Shown: positions 24,463 through 37,201, counted from the first letter of the stretch. The stretch: DNA of 64,000 nt from Dermacentor variabilis (GCF_050947875.1 NC_134576.1:59710255-59774254); one strand, 5' to 3'. The notes: generated by a model not told the origin, from the letters alone. Numbers and translations are program-made.

Positions 24463-25069
24463 TTGAATCGTTTCTATCTTTAGAGAAACATTCTAATGTT
24501 TGCTAAGAAATCGTCAACTAAAATTCCACATAAACAAGCATTACGCCCATACTGGCAAATAATTATGAGAGCAATGTTTAGTTTATGGTGACTTGCTTGA
24601 TTTCTTCCGAAACTTTAATAAGGTGTTTGATAAACGACAAGAATTGACATCTTCAAGTTAAGTTTCCTTCCCCGAACAATTGGGCTCTGGAACTATTTAG
24701 CTCTTTCGTTACCGCTAGTAATGTGCTCATTTTCGGTGCATTTGTTTTAACGTTTGATTTCAAGACACAATAGTCGCAACGTATACCGCGATACTTAAAA
24801 TTATAGCTTGATCATTAGCATTTACAATGCATGTAAAAGAGTAATAGCTGCTCAGATAGTTATTCGCATTTTCTACGTGAAAATTCAAGGAAGCACATCA
24901 AGGAACACAGATTACCGAGTAAAAAATAAGATATACAAAATAAGCGCCTGCTTCCCAGTTCCCGACTTCTGTAAATCAGATCACATACACCAAAAATTAT
25001 CATTAAGATTTGTTGGTGTCAATACTAGACACGCAGCTCCCTACCGGTCTATAGCGGTAGGCGGCGGTT

Positions 25070-25215
25070 TGTGCATGCTCGTTTCTCTTCCACTCTGTTT
25101 TCCCCTTCCACTCTCTCTTTTTACCCCCTAAACCCTTCCCCCCTGAAGGGTAGCTAACTGGAATTACCTCTGGTTATCCTCCCTGCCGTTCTCTATATTC
25201 TTTTCTCTCTCTCTC
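25070..25215 (+). mobile_element. 3' terminal fragment of a LINE (CT-rich tail)
   Basis: A pyrimidine-rich block with tgaagggtagctaactgg, cctctggttatcctccctgc and a (tc)n end. This arrangement is like the 3' UTRs of RNase-H-bearing LINEs that end in TC runs, as at 6.43 kb. No coding part is attached. Confidence 0.45.
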
Positions 25216-27080
25216 TATTTTTCAGGGAGCATTTGTTTTTACTCCTTGCAACAGACACCTAGTTCGTTATATGCGGCACTTTTTACGCTCGCGAAGCAAT
25301 GGTTGTCAGTTTTGGGAAGCATGCAATGGCCTCGTCATAATTGGATATTGTGTTCGATCAGCTTTTCTGTGCAAGCAAGGTGCTCTTGTGTGCATTCAAC
25401 TAGCCCTGGAGCCTCCACATGCTTTGTTTAGTTCCCGTACAGTGCTATACTGTAATTTGAAGTTTTGCACCAAAACCCACAGTAATGCACAAGGGTACAC
25501 AAAGGAGCTATTCGCAATGTAAGATATCAGAGTAATAGCCAAGCTACGGCCGAAGGTCGGTCTGGGATCAACTGCGTGTTTCTGTGTGAGTGGAAAGCCG
25601 AAAGGAAGGAAAGGATTGCGCGTAATACTTGTACACATGCTGATGAAGCACGGATGAATGACAGCAACCCACAGACGAAAAAATAATGTTGCACTTGATA
25701 TTAGTCGAACACAATCTTCAAGATGACACGCACTTATGAGCGTATACCTTCGTTTGAAACATCGTTTAAACAGGCGATACATCTGATCTGAAAATTGACA
25801 ACCCGAGAGACGCTTGTGTATATTCGCTGCTGCTCTCGTATAAAAATGGCGCTGGGGAATCGACCAAACCGCAAATTTTGCGTCGTTTCATTGAGTATGT
25901 GAGCACTACACGCTAGGTTCGACGATACCTTCAACGGAAGCTTTATGTTTTACCCGATCGGCCGCAAAATTGTCAGATCTGAGAAATAGTTCAAGTTCAG
26001 TCCTCATTTCAGATGGTGTATAGCGGTGTTGGTATAGAATAATTCCAATGGAAATGTTTAACAACGCTTTGAAAGAACTGTCGATCAAGTAGATCGCTTT
26101 CTGTGGGTGCGGTAGCGAAAGAGTTAGGCGAAGGTGCTCGCTGCCTGCCTGATGTTGTTTATGTCTACACTTAGCGATAGTGACCACGTGTTCATGATTA
26201 AGTTTGTTGCACTGGTTGAACGTTGCTTGATTTCTCTGTTACGTATTATATTATCTTTCTTTTTTCATTTTGTTGTTCAGAAATTTCCCTTACTAGGCTC
26301 GAGTAAGTGCTATAAATATTAAAACGGAATTGCTGCAACCTTGCCTAGAAGGGGTTCGAAACTACTACACGGAGCAAACGTGTTTATGAGAAAGTTGTTG
26401 AGCTACCTGAAAAATTTTCGATCCAGCATTCTGTTTTCTATACATGCTACATTAAAAGTTATTTCCAAACCTGAAATAAAGCCCGCGAAATAACATAAGT
26501 CCTGCGCCATTTGTTGACCGTCCGGATCACAAATCTAAACCACACAAGTTTACTATGTTAGTCACCGAACTTATAACGTTAATATGTGGGTTGGAATTTC
26601 GCAAAACATTCATAAGGCTAGTAGTTGTTTCACGGAATCTGTAAACTTATATGAAATGTATTCACTTGCGACGCACAGGCACTGTTTACAGAACAGCGAT
26701 CTGTTTTCTGTCTAGACTGACAGAAATGTATATTTCAAGACACTTCGATTGTTTTTAAAGACACCAGTTATTGGAAACATTAAGAACACATGAAGCCATA
26801 TATAGATTTTTTTTAGTCACTACAATTTCGCTCCCTCTCTCAAATGCCACAGATATTGTTCAAATCGCTGGAGCGATTGTTTCAAAAGGGGATTTCTTAA
26901 TATTACGTACATGTGAATACGTAAGTCAAAGATGGCTCTCAGCTAAATCTTTCTCCTAATTCTCCAATGCGTGATAACGCACTTCGTTGTCGTGCAACTA
27001 AATAGGCTAGAAAATACGTGCAGAAATCTCAACTGCCTCTATGGATATTCTTCGTTATGTGGTCGAAAACCTGTACTTAC
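25216..27080. other. Intronic AT-rich stretch
   Basis: No exon, repeat family or RNA gene recognised. Confidence 0.4.
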
Positions 27081-27332
27081 AAGCTGGGGCTCGCTGGAAT
27101 ACTTCCTGTCGTGGTCGAACGTATTGCCTAAGCTGATCTTCAGGCTCAATGCCGGGTTGTATCCTTCACTTTGAAAGCACTCGTCATTAGCAGACTGTAA
27201 TATTTCCGAACCTGCTTTGGCTGCTGCTATTTGTGACGCAAATTCACGGTGGTAGGTGCCCGTGGTACCCTCGCCGTCGACCACCGATTCACTGGTGTTA
27301 CATTTCGCAGTTTCATTGGGAGTAATAAGCAC
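27081..27332 (-). CDS. CLCA: CLCA-family gene, probable linker exon after the VWA domain
   Basis: Minus-strand open frame of 252 nt (84 codons) bounded by acceptor attttcag and a strong donor gtaagt, phase 0 at both ends, as in the exons on either side. It begins VLITPNETAKCNTSES and contains a hydrophilic region with two cysteines, KCNTS and NDECF, and sequons NET and NTS. It sits between the VWA exon and the 23.6-kb exon in the right order and strand. I cannot align most of it to a vertebrate CLCA block: vertebrate members have only a short linker here. It may be an arthropod-specific insertion, or an alternative exon. Assignment rests on splice phase, order, strand and absence of stops. 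Confidence 0.6.
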
Positions 27333-27339
27333 CTGAAAA

Positions 27340-29090
27340 TGATAGATACCACCAGAAGGTCCTTCATTACTGAACGGTTACCTCTGCTGCCTATCACATG
27401 AGCGGACGTTTCTGGTGAGCCGTCAGTTAACACATTGGCTCCTACGTTTGCACATCAAATAAGAAACATTGTGCAGCAGCAACGGCAACAAACGCTCACC
27501 TACGAATTGCCGTCCCGTGCCTTTAACCACCAGCTGAAAATTACTCCAACATATAATCTTTGCTAACCTTGCAGACTTTCTGGACCCAAGCTTACCTTTA
27601 GGGGTAAGCGCAAATGAACCCTCTATGAAATCTGCGAGATCACGTTTGAAGCCGCGAAAGAAGCGATTGATGAAGGAGGAAAGCGCGTGCAGGTGAAGGC
27701 AATCGCCGCATCCGTGCCCTTTCCGTTTGTGCTGCGACGACGCAGTGTTCTTTGTGAATGTTCGCGGCTTCCAAGCGCTTGAGCGTAACCAGCGTTCACG
27801 AAGAGCAGCGTCGCTGCAACGTTTTTGTAATGTTAAAAAACCCGTTTTCCCAGTTTATAGTCTTGAGAAAACGATGAGTAACTTGCACGAATAGATAAAA
27901 ACAAATACCTGAGTAATATTCACTTCGCAATTGGCACTCATATTCGATACAAAAATTATGGTGACACTAAAAACTCGTTCACTCATTTGACGCTGTCATC
28001 CCATTATCGTGCTGTCGCGTTATCAACGGCGGCGCACTCGTCTTTTGCGCGTAGCGCCTTAAAAAGTTACGGCGAAGGCGAAGTGCGTTTGGCTGCAAAA
28101 AGGACACAGCCCAAATGCACACGCCGTCCCACTGCAGTCCATTGGCAATGCAGCGGAGTGAGCGCAGGGCTAAGCTTTCCTGTCCTGGTACGCATTGTGA
28201 GCATTGCGCACATTAGCGTTCCTGCTGAACAGCTGTGTGCATGCAACATCGACACGATACGGTCTCACTTCTTGCAGCTTCCATGTGTGACGCCTGAGGG
28301 CCACTGGCGGCGGTCCTCCCTAGGAGAGCGTCGCGAATAGCCTAATCTATAGGTACCAGCCTTACAAATAGCGCTGATTTTCGTGTTGCTGTTGTGCAAT
28401 TTCAAACGTCTATGAATGAAGGAACTAATTTTGTTTGCCTATTCAAGAAAAGGGAGGGCCCGGGGGGGACAGAGGGATGTCCATGTCCATAGGATTGTGG
28501 GCTTCGCCAGGTAGTTGGTCTTTAGCCTTTACCCTGAAATGCCGATATACGATTCATGTAGTCATGCTAGGTTGATGCATATTCTTGCTGCAACGGAGCA
28601 GTTTCTCCGGGTTCCAAGAGACATGCGCCAACGCGTCGACCCCACGTATCGTGGAAACGCCGTCCAAGTAGCTCGAGCACAACGTTATGTATTTCAATGC
28701 GTCGCTTTAGAAAAGAAACTGCACATTTTTAAGCAATTATATTTATTTGGCGCTATCTCGAATTTTCGTGGTAGTCAGCGGCGTATAGTAGTCAAAGCCT
28801 ATGCAAAGATTGCGATGGAAGCGCGAGGTGTTATCGCGCAACGAAATTGCAGGGCGCGTTCGTCGGCGGCGGCAAAATAATGTACCTCGTGGAGGCGTCC
28901 ATATTCTTCTGCAACCGATCTGCGCTGGCGTTCATGCCGCTGGAGTGGATGCACACACGAAAGACCAGCGTATATGCATAGTCACCTTTGTTATACCGTT
29001 ACGCATTTCTTGGTTAATGGGTTCAACCTTGAAAAAATTAGGCAGTCGAACAACAAATGCTACATAAAACTATCACTGCAGCAAATAAAT
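27340..29090. other. Intronic stretch with a GC-richer part
   Basis: A 117-codon open frame at 27987-28340(+) has no recognised domain. A G-run occurs near 28460. Nothing else can be assigned. Confidence 0.35.
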
Positions 29091-29104
29091 GCCTTCAAGA
29101 GCCT

Positions 29105-29520
29105 GAGTACCTGAAAGAGACATGAATGATAAATCATATCATAACAAGCCAACAAACACTGACACCAAGGACAACATAGGAGAAATTACTTGTGCCTAGT
29201 AAATCAAATCAAAATGATAAATTGATGGAAATGAAAGCGGATGAAAAAACAACTTCGCCGCAGGTGGGGAACGATCCCGCAACCTTCGTATTACGTGTGC
29301 GATGCTCTACCAATTCAGATACAGTGGCGCCATTTCCCCATCCACTTTCTTGGGTATATATGTTTCCTAGTGGGACCCTGGGGGTGTCCGCCAGGGTTCA
29401 ACTTACCAACCTTAGCTGTGGATGTGGAACATCCTTTCTGACGCAGGCGTCACGAGACTGTGATCTTTTTGGGCGAAGGCAACCGGTCAATAAACCCACA
29501 CATGCTACCTCAAGGCATGA
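29105..29520 (-). mobile_element. tRNA-headed SINE, type A, within a roughly 400-bp repeat unit
   Basis: On the minus strand a tRNA-like head (B-box-like cgggatcgttccccacctgc, with an A-box region near 29318) is followed by ggcgaagttgttttttcatc, then a tail with gcacaagtaatttctcctat and ttgtccttggtgtcagtg. The same organisation is found at 39.06-39.29 kb. Both copies also share the sequence on the other side of the head (ggatgtggaacatcctttct, caataaacccaca, atgctacct), so the repeat unit is longer than the SINE itself. It resembles tRNA-derived SINEs described in ixodid ticks. Confidence 0.8.
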
Positions 29521-29534
29521 GAAGTGGACTAACT

Positions 29535-29720
29535 GAACTGGATGAAGAAACAACTTGCCGCTGGTAGGGAACGATCCCACAACCTTTGCATTACTCAAAG
29601 GTTGTGAGATCCACTTTCTTGGGATACTCAAGAAAGTGGATGGGGAAACGGCGCCGCGGTGGCTCAATTGGCAGACCATCGCACACGTCGGTGGGTCCAG
29701 AGGTTGGAGCAGACCAGCGG
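29535..29720. repeat. Two partial type A SINE heads in inverted orientation
   Basis: 29535-29590 is a minus-strand head piece (gaacgatcccacaacctttg). 29645-29715 is a plus-strand head (cgccgcggtggctcaattgg). Between them acaacctttgcattactcaa is echoed by ctcaaaggttgtgagatcc, and atccactttcttgggatactc is echoed by an inverted copy, giving nested short hairpins. It looks like a rearranged or template-switched SINE pair. Confidence 0.7.
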
Positions 29721-29779
29721 ATTTGATGTTTGGTACTTTACGCCGCTGACAGTCATGACAAGCTTTCACGTAGTGCACA

Positions 29780-30240
29780 ACAGAAAAAAATTGTTCCTCG
29801 GGAGTAATATTTCTGTCGTATGTGCCCTATTGTTGTGGAGAAAAGTTAATTTCCGGCACAGGTGTGACATGCCTGCAAAACTTGCTCACGCGTTGCCGTA
29901 AGGAGGATAGTAAGGAACGTTTCTTCACTCATTTCAGTTTCACTTGCAGAGTAGGTTGCTCCGCAGGCAATAGGATGTCGGTCCTCATAGCAGCGAGCGT
30001 GGAAAACTTCGTTAGCCGCTAGAAGTTTCCAGATAAGAGGAATAAGTTCTGTGTCCACACGCTATAGGCCAGACATCCGGATCGAATCAACCGCATCAAA
30101 AAATAGCAATTTTTTTAAAAGTCTAAGGAAGTCAACAGAGTCAAAGCACGTGCCAGGCAGAGAGCTTCGCTGTGTTTTTGTCGAGATCGATCGACGACGT
30201 TAATTTCGTACTAAAGGCGGAGGCTCTAACGAGCGAGGCG
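29780..30240. other. Unassigned intronic stretch
   Basis: No recognised gene. It may include decayed 3' sequence of the adjacent minus-strand Gypsy element. Confidence 0.3.
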
Positions 30241-30244
30241 GTCT

Positions 30245-33200
30245 GATGGATTCCTGAAATTTGCAAACCAACAAAGCAAATGGCGGTCGCTAGCTGCTTC
30301 AAAAGGCCGGCCATACAGGAGGATTGAAACTTACCGATTACCCAAACGATTACTAAGTACTCCTTTTTGTGGTCGAGTAGTTAGCCTCTGCCTTTGTGCG
30401 ACAACAGCTCGCGGAACGCAGTTTCGCGGTCCGTACCATCACGCTATTGAACAAGAATGGCTTCGAGCCTGACAACGCTGGCGTCTTTGTGAATTTCAAT
30501 TTGAGGAGCATTGCCAAACTTCGCGAGCAACGCAGTTGCTTCAAGTCCTTTACGCAACTCTGTAAATGCCTGTTATTTCTCCTTCTTCAACACGAAGAAA
30601 CATTATTGCGTGTTATTCCTGGTAGAAGTTTAATTATTTTTGAGAATTAAAGAAAAGAACAAGACGGCAGCAGGGGTAGAGGCCGAAAAACCGCTGAACA
30701 GCCTTATTGTCTTGAGGAAGCTGTAACTCCGCGATGGCAGCAAACTCCTTACGGTCTCACCGAATGCCCCGGGGCCTGATCCCGTGACCAATAGACTTGA
30801 GTCCCTGAAAACATAATTGAAATTTTTCTAGCTTGATTCTGAGATTTTTCTTCCTGAGAGCATTGCGAACACTCTTCAGCCACACCATCTGCTGCTCAAA
30901 CGTGCTTGAAAACACAGTGATATCGTTCAGGTAGACCAGGCACGTCTGCCATTTCAGTTCCGTGAGTCGTGGCGGCACAGATGCCGAATGGGAAGACTTT
31001 AAATTCGCATGGCCCGTCAGGAGTAAAAATGCAGTGTTCTCGCGCTCACGCTCGTAGACATTGAGGTACCAGTCCCCTGACTTAAGTTATAACGAGGTTA
31101 AGAATTGGCCATGAAGTAGATACTCCAAGCCATCGTCAATCCGTGACAGGAGGGGAACATTGCATTTGGGGACATTGTCAAGCCGTCCGCAGTCGACGCA
31201 GATGTCCTTTGTTATCAGAATGACGGAACACGCCCACGGAATAGCCGAAGGGTGAATAATATCTTTATTCTCTATTTCTTTACTTTTGAGTTTAATCACC
31301 TTTCGTTCCATTGGCCACAAGTGGTATGGATACTGACGAACTCGGCCTGCTGTCTCCTTCGTTAAAATACGGAGTTTCGAACCGGAGTCCCGCTGAACCG
31401 GATTCTGTGAAGAAGCACTCAAAGACTTCGCTCACGTGTCCTAACAGCCGCTGGTTCGGTAGCACCGACAAGCATGCATTAATGAGAAGGCGGCTGCTCA
31501 GGCTGGCAGCAGTTGTCATGCCCGGTGGTATCACTTCTAATACAGCGACGTCAAAGAGATCAGCAAATTTATTGAGGAACGCTCCAGCTGTGACTGAAGG
31601 ACGTGCTTAAACTCGTTGTTGAAGTTCGCCAACAGAACTATCGATCGCTTCCTTGGCAGCTAAAGAATGCCTCGAGATTTCAAGATGGATCAGCAGCCGA
31701 GTATTTTCCTCGGCAATGTCCCCATATTCGTTGAATACACCGCTGGTTACAAGGACTAACGCGCTACTTCTGGGCGATAACGTGTTGTTGCCGACGAAGC
31801 GCAAGGCATTGTCATGCCTGTCGTAATAACTCCTTTCCATGGCGTCCACCGTGGAAAATGTTACCAGCAACTCGCAAAAATATGTGGTGGCTCCATGAGT
31901 CTGCAACAAGACCATACCAAGAACCTAGTCTAAAACTAGGCAGGACAAAAAATCTCCGACGTACGTAAAGCCGTGAATATTCATTCGTACCCAGGGGTTT
32001 TAATTCGGTATGAATCGGTGACCCCAATCCATTGGTAGATTTTTTTCTTTAGCTTACAAGCAACGTCGGTGCTCCTGGCCAAGGTGATCCAGTGTCGGTT
32101 AATGGTGCTATTTCTTCGTCTACGGTTACTGGGATATCAAACATTACCACTTCTCTTGCGGTACTTCACTGTGTCTCCAGATCACCTTGCTGGCGTCGTT
32201 GTCGTAATAAAGGCTCTTCAGTGCACTTAATATCAGTGACCTCGCCTGCTGAGTTCGCTGGCCTCTGTTTTCCCTATCCGCAGGGCTGAACAAGTGGTGC
32301 CTTGGAGCGCCACTAGGTAAGGCTGCGTTTAGCATAGGCATCGACCAGGTGACGAAGAAGGGTGTTCTTGCCGCCGTTACTCGAACAAATTACGACTGTT
32401 CGCGGAGAAGTTGTCGATCTCTACGATTCACGGAAGAGGTGCTTTTGGAGAGAACTCAAGGATACCTACTTGGCGCTAGGAAACCGTTCTGTAGTTATGT
32501 CCAGCATCACCACAGTGATAACAAAAATATCTGTGGTCCGCTGTTCGCCGAACGTCACGACTCCTCAGTCGTGTTTTAGCAGAGGACGGCGGGCTGCAAG
32601 GCATGAAGCCTACTTCAATTTGTTCAGCGGGTTGTGCGAAGGCAGAGGTATTGTACAATGGAGGACGCTGCTGTGGCGTCTCGTACCATTCAGGAACTAG
32701 AACGGACTGCCTGATTTCAGCGCGAACCATTTCAGCCATGGAAAGTTGCAATACGGGTTTGCTGCCCACAACTTCGGTATTTAATTTTTGATAACAGCCG
32801 TGATCCCTTCCCGCCATGTACTGATGATGTTGCCGAGAGCAACGGGAGCGAGGTTACTTGGAAGCATGACGTCGATGTAATATCTGGCATGCTGTTGAAA
32901 CTATTTTTCCATGGTTGTCGCTTCGGCGAGAAAGTCCGTGAATGTTGTCGGCGGGTTACAAATGAGGCCAGCAAGAACGTATTGTTGACACCTCGCATTA
33001 GGTGACACACTTTCTTCTCTTCAGTCGCAGATGTGCCCACAAGTCCGTCTGAAGAGCTGAGCCATGTCTTACACATAAGGGGCAAAACTTTTATTCGGGC
33101 TTTGAACCCTCGCCAGAAGCGCCTATTCGGATTACTCTTTTCAGTGAGCACTGGAATAAACATTGAGAAACTGCCGACGAGATACATCTCACGATATCAA

Positions 33201-33460
33201 CGTCGCCTAATGATTCTCGAAGCACGTCCTCATTGAATCTTCGAGAGCAAAATGCACACTGCGAAGCTTGCGCCCTTGGTTCCAGTCGTTAAAGCTGGCG
33301 AGACGCCCGAAGTGTTCAAGGCAATCGTTCGCGTCTTCAAAGCGCCACCATGAAATGAATCTGGCCTCCGGGATTGACGATGCACTGTTCTTCAGTGGTA
33401 ACCATGGAAAGTGGTGGATACAGTGTCGTCGCACGCTCACCTAGCAGACCGTGCCGTGGC
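30245..33460 (-). mobile_element. Decayed Gypsy-type LTR retrotransposon, gag to RNase H
   Basis: In minus-strand order: a gag piece (ISWWRFEDANDCLEHFGRLA, near 33340); a CCHC knuckle relic (FCYHCGDAGHN near 32510; final Cys lost); the post-protease linker near 31600-31900; RT N-part (VDCGRLDNVPKCNVPLLSRI near 31150); the RT catalytic segment CLVYLNDITVFSSTFEQQ near 30930, where the second position of the Y-x-D-D box region is N-D, so one Asp is lost; and RNase H (IEIHKDASVVRLEAILVQ, expected T-D-A-S) near 30480, followed by GKFQ near 30330. Many stops and frameshifts separate the blocks and no LTR was found. Clearly dead and old. Confidence 0.8.
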
Positions 33461-33469
33461 AGGAGTCCG

Positions 33470-36400
33470 TGAAGTGTAGAGGCGTAGTTTCTGCCAACTA
33501 CTCGCCAGACTTGTGTAGAGGATACGCTCCGACGATCTACGTACCCAGCATCTCCATCAGAAAAAAGTCACGAAGTGAACAATCGACGCCTTTGCAAAAC
33601 GGTGTCCTTTTAGTACTGGTTGACACTCTGGAACCGCGTGTACCACTATGCACTTTGTAATTTTCGTTGAAGGGCTGGCGGCCACACGTGCCTGACTATC
33701 TCGCGCCAGTATTTCAGTTCCAAACTAGCTACTAGAGCTTTCTCCAGATCGCAACTTCTAAAATTGTTACCAAATCACTGTTCATGAGGAAAACATTCTG
33801 CCGCCGCGAAGGCTATGCGACAGTCACCAAAAAGATAACATTCTTTTAACACAGTGTACTTCACGCAAAATAACATATACATGCACAGGCAGATAAAACA
33901 GTTTACTTGTCATCCTTATAGGACGCACGTTTTTTTTTGTTTACCATAATGAGCTTACCATATAGCACGTGTTTGCTTGTCGCCAATTTTCGTTTGTTAT
34001 TTTCTGGCTGTGTGTGCCTGAATGTTTGCCTGTTTCGTGGAAGACTTTCTGAAATATGTGAAACAGTGACGCCCAGAGCGAAGAAAAATCACTTCTGGAT
34101 TTGGGCGCGGTGGGCGGGAAGCTCGATTATATGTACACGAGGGCCTCACCCATCACACTGTTCCCCCACACAGCTTACCGCTCCTTCATGTTTTCCTCTG
34201 CAATTTTTAGACTGACAACTACAGCAGCTAGGAACTAACGTCGTAATTGCTTGTGTATACACAGTGGACATTTCACGAACCTAACAGATACCCTGGCTAA
34301 CATTACGTAAGATACGAATTTGGGCAACTATCGCTACTCCCGGTGCTGCGGTAAAACCATCTACGTGGTGTATCTATACCTTATGGAGAACAAGTACGAA
34401 GTCGATATTTGTAGGAGTCATATTTCAGTCGGGAACTCAAAATTTTTGCTACAGATAACTCGTATTGTGCTTCACATTTCCCACAAATTCATATTTTCAG
34501 TCATGTGTAGTTGCTTCAGGACAGCGGGAACCTATCGGCATAATTAATGTCCGTATATATCGCTTTCGCACCCCATTGCTGAATGACTTATCTCAATTCA
34601 ATTCCCCCGCTCGAATATTACTCCTGCTTTTCACACGATTTATTGATGTCACATAGCCCTGAACTCACGGAGCTAAACACCAACTCTCATCAGGCGCCCA
34701 CCAACAGGCCAGAAGCGCATTTTCTTCGTTGCATGGTCCTCGGGAGATACGCTGAGCCGTTCTGTCGTCTCATGGGGTAGGTAGAATGACTGTCACATCA
34801 GGTGAAATGGAGAGTGTCGCGACCGCGATGCTTAGGTGGTGTGACTGTTTCGCCAGCTACGTAGGTGACAGAGGAGGTGTGGTCTACCATGCGGTATTGA
34901 CATTCTTATCACAGAAGACATTGGGAAGTATGGCCAAGGCTGTGACGCGTGGTACTCAACCACACAAGGAAGATAGCTGGAAAAGGTTGCGTCTACAGGT
35001 TATTGTCATGTCACCGATTCTGGCGACAATGAGCTGCGGCAATAAGCAAGCGAGACAGCTGGCGATAATATTCCACGCATCTCGTCGCATCAGACACCAT
35101 TGTAGGCATTAGGAAAGGTGTGGTAGATGGGTAGCAAGGGGTCCAGTGTGCACTACTGCCCTTGTGCGTACAAAATGAAGAATGGCGGAAACTGAGTGGC
35201 AGATTGTCTAGACGTGTTATAGGCAATCTTAACAAATAGCGAAAGTATGCCTTAGTGCGTGTGGACAAAGGCGACATGAACAATAAACATGCCACGTAGT
35301 GTGCGAGTAAAGGCTTAAGTGTGTGAAACCATTCGTTTAAGGGTGGCTAAGCTTGCGGTGAACTGCGTTCCTTGCAGCGAGAAGGGCTGGGATCGCTTCC
35401 GGCAGGAGCACATTACCTTATTCCTTGAGTAGCCTGCGCTGAGAATACGCGAGACTAGCAGTGCCCGCCTGCCGAACGGCAACAACTAGTTCCCTTGATT
35501 AGGGCACTGCCGACGGCGTAAGAGCACAACCAAACGACGACGCGGACCGACGAGGGACCGCTTCGAGCCGGCGGCGAAGAGTCTGGTTTGAGAGCAGTGT
35601 CGACGTCCTGCTAGAGCACGTGTGCATGCGTTGTGACGGCTGTATCAGTAGCCTGTGCGCATGTTCCGCTGAAGACAGAACGGTCCTGCTGGGGGCGCGA
35701 CAGAAGGTCTATATCAACTCTTGGTATTTTTGGTTATGGTGGCTGTTAAAGAGGTAACCGACTAAATAGGCTGCATTCCAGGGTGATGCATAGGATCACT
35801 AAATCTTCGCCAAGTGGTCAAGTGGCGTAGCATAAAGCAAGCGCAACCATGTCCAGTTAAAAACGGGCTTTCCTTCCGCGCACAGCAACAGATCAGAACC
35901 CATCTTCTGTGTTCCAGCATGCATATATCTTAAATCCCACCCAAACCCTCAATGGTGTTCACCAAATTTAATTACGTGGCAGCAATAGTTTTCATGGGAC
36001 AGTGGCGCAAATTGTAGGCTTGTAAAAGCACACAGTCTGAAGCTTTGGATCACTTGTATGAGTGCTTTTTCGAAAGGTTCTAATTGAACTGCAATTTTGA
36101 TTCGTTGATAATACGTGAGACAAAACTGCACAACGCATGCATGAAGCACCGCGGGACTACACGATATAATCATCTTGCAATACCGTGATTAGTAGGTGCT
36201 TCCTGCAGTCCTGCACGGGCAGAAATGAACATAAACGTTTCGGATTATTTGCTAAACAGTAAATAACATGTACACTTCAGGACACAGGAACAATGGTTCT
36301 TGAACTTCATGCGTGTGTAATCGTTGACACAATTGTTTCTGCCAAGAGAGCGCTTTTGATATAAGGCCTCTAGTCAGAGAGAAAACGCGGATATACTATT

Positions 36401-36910
36401 GTTTAATTCGCACCAAATACACCGATCACTAGTAATTCGTGCTACCAGGCTAGTTGGTACATGGTTTATAAGAATGGTTTTAGGCGGAAATATGACCTAA
36501 TGTGACTCATCCTGTTCGCATGCCTGAGGGTATATAAGTGAAGCTTCGGGAAAATAAAAATTAGTTGCTAGTGCCTCTCCGTAAATTTTATTCTTTTGTC
36601 CATGTCTTACTTTTTGCGAATAAAACCATTTCTAAAAACCGAAGTCTAGCATCAATGCTCCTCACTTTACCTTCGACATGCCCAACTCACCTTCTGCATG
36701 CGCTACAAGTGGACACTGTGTGCTTCATTTAGATCTATCTGCACACGAAAAGAAAAAGCACCTAGATTTATCGAACTTCTCTAGTGGCACTGAGAGCTTG
36801 TCTGAATAGAGATTTCTCCCTCTGGCGAAAACATTGCACAAAGGCTTTGAAGCAACTGGAGATCCAATACCGTTCATGATGCATGGTGTAATCGTAGGTA
36901 ACAGCATACT
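33470..36910. other. Intronic stretch without a supported gene
   Basis: A GC-richer part near 35340-35720 includes a tRNA-like string (ggctgggatcgcttccgg near 35386) that could be a very degenerate SINE head. The open frame at 34786-35112 has no recognised domain. Confidence 0.3.
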
Positions 36911-36913
36911 GAC

Positions 36914-37201
36914 CGACTGATGATATGTGCGCTCGTGCGCCTGACTGTTGGCGCCTTCGATGTAGGTCGTCACTGCGTTTTCAAGGGGATCAGGAAAGAA
37001 GTAGCTTTGGCCTTTCGTTTCTGCAGCCAGTTCCTCAAGCCTATCTTCGGCATTATCACCCATCGCCATAGTCACAACTTGGACCTTTGACGCCAACAGC
37101 TGCGGCCAGACGTCGTCTATGGAGGGGTACTCGTTCTCCATGCCATCGGTCAAAAGCACAATTATTGCGCCTACTGGAGTCTCGCTGGAAGTATTCAGCA
37201 C
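36914..37201 (-). CDS. CLCA: CLCA-family gene, exon with second half of VWA domain
   Basis: Minus-strand exon of 288 nt (96 codons), acceptor atgcgcag and donor gtcagt, phase 0 at both ends. It reads VGAIIVLLTDGMENE, then VQVVTMAMGDNAEDRLEEL and TKGQSYFFPDP. This is the C-terminal half of a von Willebrand A fold: the LLTDG strand carries the distal metal-binding aspartate of the MIDAS site, and the following strand and helix correspond to 'GAIIHTIALGxxAxxELExLSxxTGG' in CLCA proteins. The DxSxS part of the MIDAS belongs to an upstream exon, which I did not find at higher coordinates in the window. It is the first visible exon of the transcript. A VWA protein of another family is possible from this exon alone, but the 23.6 and 1.3 kb exons decide for CLCA. 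Confidence 0.85.

Larger units (their letters stand above)
23652..27080 (-). other. CLCA intron (3.4 kb)
   Basis: Between two phase-0 exons. It holds one SINE (about 24243-24462) and a LINE 3'-end-like piece (about 25070-25215). The rest is AT-rich sequence in which I see no genes. Confidence 0.65.
27333..36913 (-). other. CLCA intron (9.6 kb)
   Basis: Between the linker exon and the VWA exon, both phase 0. It contains tRNA-headed SINE copies at 29.1-29.7 kb and a decayed Gypsy element at 30.2-33.5 kb. A GC-richer stretch at 27990-28340 and unassigned sequence at 33500-36900 hold no gene I can support. Confidence 0.6.

Noticed and set aside
27987..28340. 117-codon open frame on the plus strand inside the CLCA intron
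   Set aside because: No domain recognised, and the opposite strand is equally open in part; not enough to call a gene.
35340..35400. tRNA-like string near a GC-richer block
   Set aside because: Only a B-box-like piece can be seen; too degenerate to call a SINE or a tRNA.
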